Source: Cohnella sp. SGD-V74 (GTDB lineage Bacteria; Bacillota; Bacilli; Paenibacillales; Paenibacillaceae). Taken from it: a stretch of 34,085 nt of DNA. The first letter of the stretch is position 1. Every line of letters begins with the position of its first letter. The notes beneath the pieces were generated by a model. It ran no database searches and was not told where the DNA came from. It was given only the letters and a program-made list of their open reading frames with translations. Positions 31,236 to 34,085 of the stretch are shown here, one piece after another. A program made the translations under genes and the position numbers. The DNA is taken from the NCBI RefSeq assembly GCF_003001675.1, contig NZ_PVYW01000037.1, positions 1-34,085 on the forward strand, read 5' to 3'.

Positions 31236-31395
31236 CAGACTCTCTCCCATCTTCCGTTCTTCTTTTTCTCAGGTTACCACTCCGGCAAGCGGAATTCCAC
31301 TTTTATGCCTGCGCTCATTCGTACGCAAGCGAGCGAATCGCCCCTTCCTATGGTACAATATCAGCATCCTATATACGCCAGAGAGGAAGAAACCG

Positions 31396-31617
31396 ATGGA
31401 TCTGAACCAACCGACGCAAGAAAACGTGGAATATATGATCGAGGCGATTAAGTCCAAGCTGCGCATGGCTACGGGCTCCGCGATGCAGGCCTCCGGCTTT
31501 TCGGTCGACAAATACGAGGACTTGAAAGACATCTACGACATGGTCAATTCCAAGGAGCGCTTCAGCATCAGCGAAGTCGAAGCCCTCGTATCCGAGTTGG
31601 GCAAGCTCCGGGGCTAA
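31396..31617 (+). CDS. DUF1128 family protein (YfkK-like)
   Basis: A 73-residue helical, charged cytoplasmic protein (ENVEYMIEAIKSKLRMATG, FSVDKYEDLKDIYDMV, ISEVEALVSELGKLR) that matches DUF1128/YfkK of Bacillales. Function unknown. The ATG at 31396 follows AGAGGAAG; a longer frame from 31222 would run into the divergent yyaC region. An extended -10 (TGGTACAAT, ending 31359) lies 37 bases upstream, without a clear -35. Followed by a terminator. Confidence 0.87.
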   Translation: MDLNQPTQENVEYMIEAIKSKLRMATGSAMQASGFSVDKYEDLKDIYDMVNSKERFSISEVEALVSELGKLRG

Positions 31618-31640
31618 TCCCCGCTCATCATACGACCCGG

Positions 31641-31677
31641 CAGCGCGGACGACAATCAGGCCCGCGCTGTTTGCGTT
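31641..31677 (+). terminator. Intrinsic terminator after the DUF1128 gene
   Basis: CAGCGCGG (31641-31648) pairs with CCGCGCTG (31662-31669), followed by TTTGCGTTTTG. It lies about 25 bases after the stop codon. Confidence 0.75.
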
Positions 31678-31764
31678 TTGTCGAAATCGCCATGATGGCG
31701 TTTCCATCGAAAAAAACGATCGTAAGTATGAAAAAAACTCGCTAACTCGTTCTCCCCAAGCGCT

Positions 31765-31781
31765 GATATGATGATTATCAA
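31765..31781 (+). promoter_or_regulatory. Fur-like palindromic site overlapping a possible -10
   Basis: GATATGATGATTATCA carries the ATGATTATCA core of the Fur consensus, but the outer arms diverge. It overlaps TATGAT (31767-31772), a possible -10 for the 56-aa gene; no convincing -35 is seen. Low confidence. Confidence 0.3.
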
Positions 31782-31803
31782 CAAAAATTGGGAGGCGAGA
31801 AAG

Positions 31804-31974
31804 ATGTTGCTTCACGAATACACGGCATATAAAATATTGGAAAGCGATCGGATTCTGCTGGAGAGAGCGTTGGAATTCCATGCCAAGGCGTTCGAGAACG
31901 AAGCCGTCCCCTCGCGGAAAAAGTGGGTGGGACTGCTGACGATTCTGTTTGCCGCGAATTACTTTTCGAAATAA
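31804..31974 (+). CDS. Small hypothetical protein, 56 aa
   Basis: Not recognised. The ATG at 31804 has GGGAGG seven bases upstream. The protein begins with a helical segment (LLHEYTAYKILESDRILLE), then HAKAFENEAVPSRKKW and a short hydrophobic C-terminus (VGLLTILFAANYF) that could touch or cross the membrane. It is 33 bases upstream of the LysR regulator gene and probably cotranscribed with it. A Fur-like site lies in front. Confidence 0.62.
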   Translation: MLLHEYTAYKILESDRILLERALEFHAKAFENEAVPSRKKWVGLLTILFAANYFSK

Positions 31975-32007
31975 CAGCAAACGGTTCGCGAAGGGGAGTT
32001 GATAAGC

Positions 32008-32919
32008 GTGGATTTAATTTACATGAAATCTTTTTTGGAAGTCGCGCGCTGTCAAAGCTTCACCAAAGCGGCGGAAAACCTCGGCTACGTGCAGTCCAGC
32101 GTAACCGCGCAAATTCAGAAGCTGGAGCAAGAATACGGAGTCGTCCTGTTCGAGAGATACGGCAGATCCATGCGGCTTACTTCTGCCGGAGAGCAGCTGA
32201 GGGAAACTTTCGCCCTCATCCTGGAGCTGTACGACGATTCCAAGCGGACGATCGCCAGACAGGCGAAGGGCATTCTGGAAATCGGAACGATCGAGTCGCT
32301 GATGGCCTTTCTGCTTCCTCCGCTGTTTCATCGCTTCCTGCAAAGCTTCCCCCAGATCAACCTGCAGGTGAACGAGCTTACCGAACCTTCCATCCTGCAA
32401 GCCATTCGCACCGGCCAGTTGGATGTCGGCATTCTAATGGATCTGCCGATCGACGACGAAGACATCGAATCGATCATCGTCCGCCAAGAGCCTCTAGTCC
32501 TCGTCGCCCATCCCGAGCACCCCTTGAGCGCCCTGCAACATGTCGGCGTCGCGGATCTCAACGGCCAGTACCTGATCGTAACCGAGCAGGGCTGCACTTA
32601 CCGGGCTGCGTTGGAACGTTTGCTGGGCCAGCATGGGATCAACTATCAAATCTTGCACGAATTCGGCAGTCTTGAAGCAATCAAGCAGTGCGTGAGCTAT
32701 GGTCTCGGGATCGCGCTCGTCCCCCGGATCACCGTCACCCGCGAACTAATCGAGCGCAAGCTGGTCACTCTCCCCTTTACGCATACGGATATCACCTTCT
32801 ACACGCAAATCGTTCATCACAAGAAAAAATGGCTCAGTCCCGCCATCCGTCACCTGATCGACCTGCTCGAAGGAAAATGCGGCGACGCCTTTCCTTCCGT
32901 CGAGACCCACATCTCTTAA
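32008..32919 (+). CDS. LysR-family transcriptional regulator
   Basis: A 303-residue regulator from the GTG at 32008, with AAGGGGAG nine bases upstream. The winged HTH (about 3-62) contains FLEVARCQSFTKAAENLGY and SSVTAQIQKLEQEYG; the linker helix leads into a two-lobed periplasmic-binding-protein-like effector domain (LEIGTIESLMAFLLPPLF, LVLVAHPEHPL, ITVTRELIERKLV). Not assigned to a subfamily; CysL/YwfK-like or other. No divergent partner gene is adjacent, which is unusual for LysR regulators: the upstream gene runs in the same direction. Confidence 0.92.
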   Translation: MDLIYMKSFLEVARCQSFTKAAENLGYVQSSVTAQIQKLEQEYGVVLFERYGRSMRLTSAGEQLRETFALILELYDDSKRTIARQAKGILEIGTIESLMAFLLPPLFHRFLQSFPQINLQVNELTEPSILQAIRTGQLDVGILMDLPIDDEDIESIIVRQEPLVLVAHPEHPLSALQHVGVADLNGQYLIVTEQGCTYRAALERLLGQHGINYQILHEFGSLEAIKQCVSYGLGIALVPRITVTRELIERKLVTLPFTHTDITFYTQIVHHKKKWLSPAIRHLIDLLEGKCGDAFPSVETHIS

Positions 32920-32937
32920 CCTAACCGCATTCCGCCC

Positions 32938-32989
32938 GAGTCGGATGAACAGCGCGCAAAGATGCAATCACGCCCTGGCATCCCGACTC
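32938..32989 (+). terminator. Possible terminator hairpin after the LysR gene
   Basis: GAGTCGGATG (32938-32947) pairs with CATCCCGACTC (32979-32989) with one bulge and a 31-base loop; a T-run (GCTTTTTCC) comes some 12 bases later. The large loop and distant T-run make this a weak terminator candidate. Confidence 0.45.
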
Positions 32990-33094
32990 TCCCGGATTGC
33001 TTTTTCCGATTACGGTGACTCCCCTCCCCTACTCCGTCCTCCCCTCGATTTTCTTCCATATTCTTACTTCCCGTCCTCCAGCCTATCTCATTTC

Positions 33095-33119
33095 CCCCTT
33101 ACCTGAGTCATGTGCAGAT
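33095..33119 (+). repeat. 25-bp duplicated block (copy 1; copy 2 at 33454-33478)
   Basis: The same 25 bases, running from CCCCTTACCTGAG to CATGTGCAGAT, occur at 33095-33119 and 33454-33478, offset 359 bases. Preceding sequence is similar but diverged, so the pair is the conserved part of a larger old duplication that brackets the 44-bp array. Confidence 0.85.
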
Positions 33120-33280
33120 ACCACTCTCTCTATTTCTTTTCGTTTTGTTCCGTATGCACTCGTACCCGCAGCTTTAACTTATCGCCCCATTTCATCATCC
33201 GACGCCCAGTTTCCCCTGATCGCGTTACTTCCGTATTTTTATTCACCATACTCCAACCTACTCCGACCGAGTTAGCAGAC

Positions 33281-33418
33281 TTCCATACTTCCCCTATACC
33301 CCGACCTACTCCGAGTCAGCCCTCTTCCATACTTCCCCTATACCCCGACCTACTCCGAGTCAGCCCTCTTCCATACTTCCCCTATACCCCGACCTACTCC
33401 GAGTAAATCCTCTTCCAT
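33281..33418 (+). repeat. 44-bp tandem repeat, three copies plus a partial
   Basis: Units begin with TTCCATACTTCCCC at 33281, 33325 and 33369, and a partial unit begins at 33413, spacing exactly 44 bases. Each full unit contains CCCCTATACCCCGACCTACT. The minus strand of each unit has several G-runs (GGGGTATAGGGG). Copies are contiguous with no spacer, so this is not CRISPR. Confidence 0.92.
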
Positions 33419-33582
33419 ATTTTTACTATCTATCCTCCGACGTATCGCACATTCCCCTTACCTGAGTCATGTGCAGATCCCCTTGGTCGCCCGTTTCATA
33501 CTGCGTATTTTAAGATTTCCGTCGAAACTACTTCTCAAAATTATCTGTCCAGCCAATGACCACCTCTCCCGTGCAGTCGTCT

Positions 33583-33782
33583 TCCTTGTTCTTGTTCTTG
33601 TTCTTGTCCTTGTTCTTGTTCTTGTTCTTGTCCTTGTTCTTGCCTTGTTCTTGTCCTTGTTCTTGTCCTTGTTCTTGTCCTTGTTCTTGTCCTTGTTCTT
33701 GTTGTCCTTGTTGCCTTGTTATCCTTGTTGCCTTGTTATCCTTGTTGCCTTGTTATCCTTGTTGCCTTGTTGTCCTTGTTCC
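33583..33782 (+). repeat. TTGTTC/TTGTCC microsatellite and 17-bp tandem repeat
   Basis: From 33583 to about 33705 the sequence alternates the hexamers TTGTTC and TTGTCC. From 33706 to 33773 it changes to four copies of the 17-mer CCTTGTTGCCTTGTTAT (last copy ending TGT). Both share the CTTGTT core and probably arose by slippage. No ribosome site or credible gene overlaps the tract. Confidence 0.93.
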
Positions 33783-33918
33783 GTACATCGGTTCTCGCCC
33801 CCTCCTTCATCCCGGCCCACCTATCTGCCATTCACTCAGGGAAGCCGATTTTGAGACACAAAGGCGTTCCCGGGCACAGGAAAAATCGTGAAGATTCCTA
33901 TTTATTCGCAATTTTGAG

Positions 33919-33967
33919 TTGAAATGAGAACTAATGTTTGGTATGATGAAATAAGAACAAATGTTCT
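33919..33967 (+). promoter_or_regulatory. Transposase-gene promoter with two LexA-like (SOS) boxes
   Basis: -35 TTGAAA (33919-33924), 17-base spacer, -10 TATGAT (33942-33947). Two boxes resembling the Gram-positive SOS box CGAACNNNNGTTCG flank the -10: AGAACTAATGTTTG at 33927-33940 within the spacer and AGAACAAATGTTCT at 33954-33967 near the start of transcription; the second has a perfect GAAC-N4-GTTC core. Two sites in these positions fit LexA repression. Confidence 0.65.
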
Positions 33968-33990
33968 ATTTCTGTGATGGAGGAGATACG

Positions 33991-34085
33991 ATGGCGTCCA
34001 TTCGCAAGTTTATGGCATTGTTTCCGGACGAGCAGTCTTGTCGAGATTACTTGTTTTCTCTTCGTTGGCCGCGCGGCTTTATTTG
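33991..34085 (+). CDS. IS1595-family transposase (5' end, partial)
   Basis: The first 31 codons are present before the window ends. FPDEQSCRDYLFSLRWPRGF matches the start of the zinc-ribbon domain at the N-terminus of IS1595-family transposases, usually followed by a CxxC pair and a DDE domain that lie outside the window. GGAGGAG is six bases before the ATG. I could not identify a terminal inverted repeat upstream, so the left end of the element is unknown; intactness cannot be judged. Confidence 0.8.
   Translation, partial: MASIRKFMALFPDEQSCRDYLFSLRWPRGFI

Larger units (their letters stand above)
32990..33918. other. Gene-free, pyrimidine-rich repeat region
   Basis: No supportable gene on either strand. 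The plus strand is dominated by C and T over most of this stretch, and the reading frames across it are low-complexity Leu/Val/Pro/Ser strings with no ribosome sites. It holds a 25-base duplicated block, a 44-base tandem repeat, a 6-base microsatellite and a 17-base tandem repeat, each listed separately. It lies between the LysR gene and an IS1595-type transposase gene and is unlike the rest of the window in composition. Confidence 0.8.

Noticed and set aside
32997..33406. Pro/Ser-rich small proteins on the plus strand
   Set aside because: Low-complexity translation of a C/T-rich stretch, no ribosome sites, overlapping frames, no family resemblance.
33281..33782. CRISPR array
   Set aside because: The 44-bp, 17-bp and 6-bp repeats are contiguous, with no unique spacers, and there are no cas genes.
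33471..33854. Leu/Val-rich protein of 127 aa encoded across the microsatellite (and overlapping frames to 33922)
   Set aside because: The frame exists only because the hexamer repeat lacks stops; no ribosome site, and the 17-bp units break repeat periodicity with codons.
1..34085. tRNA genes, prophage or toxin-antitoxin modules
   Set aside because: I looked for cloverleaf-like stretches next to the rRNA gene and for paired small genes but found nothing supportable.

Overview
The window looks like a chromosomal segment of a GC-rich, endospore-forming Firmicute of the Paenibacillaceae (Paenibacillus/Cohnella-like). Support: gatCAB; an ygxA-ygzB-perR block next to a 16S rRNA gene, as in Bacillus subtilis; a complete sigY-yxlCDEFG-type operon; the sporulation gene yyaC; strong AGGAGG-type ribosome sites; and many ATGA/GTGA start-stop overlaps. 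The identification rests on gene content and protein resemblance, not on a database search.

Layout. 1-378: 5' end of a 16S rRNA gene on the minus strand, its boxA leader and two tandem promoters. 418-5160: ygxA, ygzB, a membrane-anchored GH18 hydrolase, perR with a direct-repeat operator candidate, and a TM2-like membrane protein. 5334-9196: a GNAT gene and the gatC-gatA-gatB operon with a textbook promoter. 9215-10785: an EAL-domain protein and a small unknown protein. 10879-13946: sigY and its five membrane/ABC partners behind an ECF-like promoter. 14049-15260: an M24 peptidase. 15404-21709: a nine-gene Tad/Flp-type pilus operon with two tiny single-TM paralogues too short for routine gene calling and a leader that looks like a transcription attenuator. 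21768-25088: MBL hydrolase, thioredoxin-like protein, DedA, cupredoxin and two unknown genes. 25218-27929: a GGDEF diguanylate cyclase followed by a c-di-GMP-I (GEMM-I) riboswitch with terminator in front of a PilZ gene. 28022-31235: a tightly coupled operon yyaC - alpha/beta hydrolase - DUF6483 - methyltransferase. 31396-32919: DUF1128, a 56-aa protein and a LysR regulator. 32990-33918: a gene-free, pyrimidine-rich stretch with three kinds of repeat. 33919-34085: the start of an IS1595-type transposase gene whose promoter carries two LexA-like boxes.

How it fits together. c-di-GMP is a recurring theme: a synthase (GGDEF), a possible hydrolase (EAL), a riboswitch and a PilZ receptor lie within 19 kb, with a Tad pilus operon between them; surface motility and adhesion are typical c-di-GMP outputs. 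The strongest candidates for something undescribed are the Tad leader attenuator with mutually exclusive hairpins, the paired 48/49-residue Tad peptides, and the SOS-like control region of the transposase gene.
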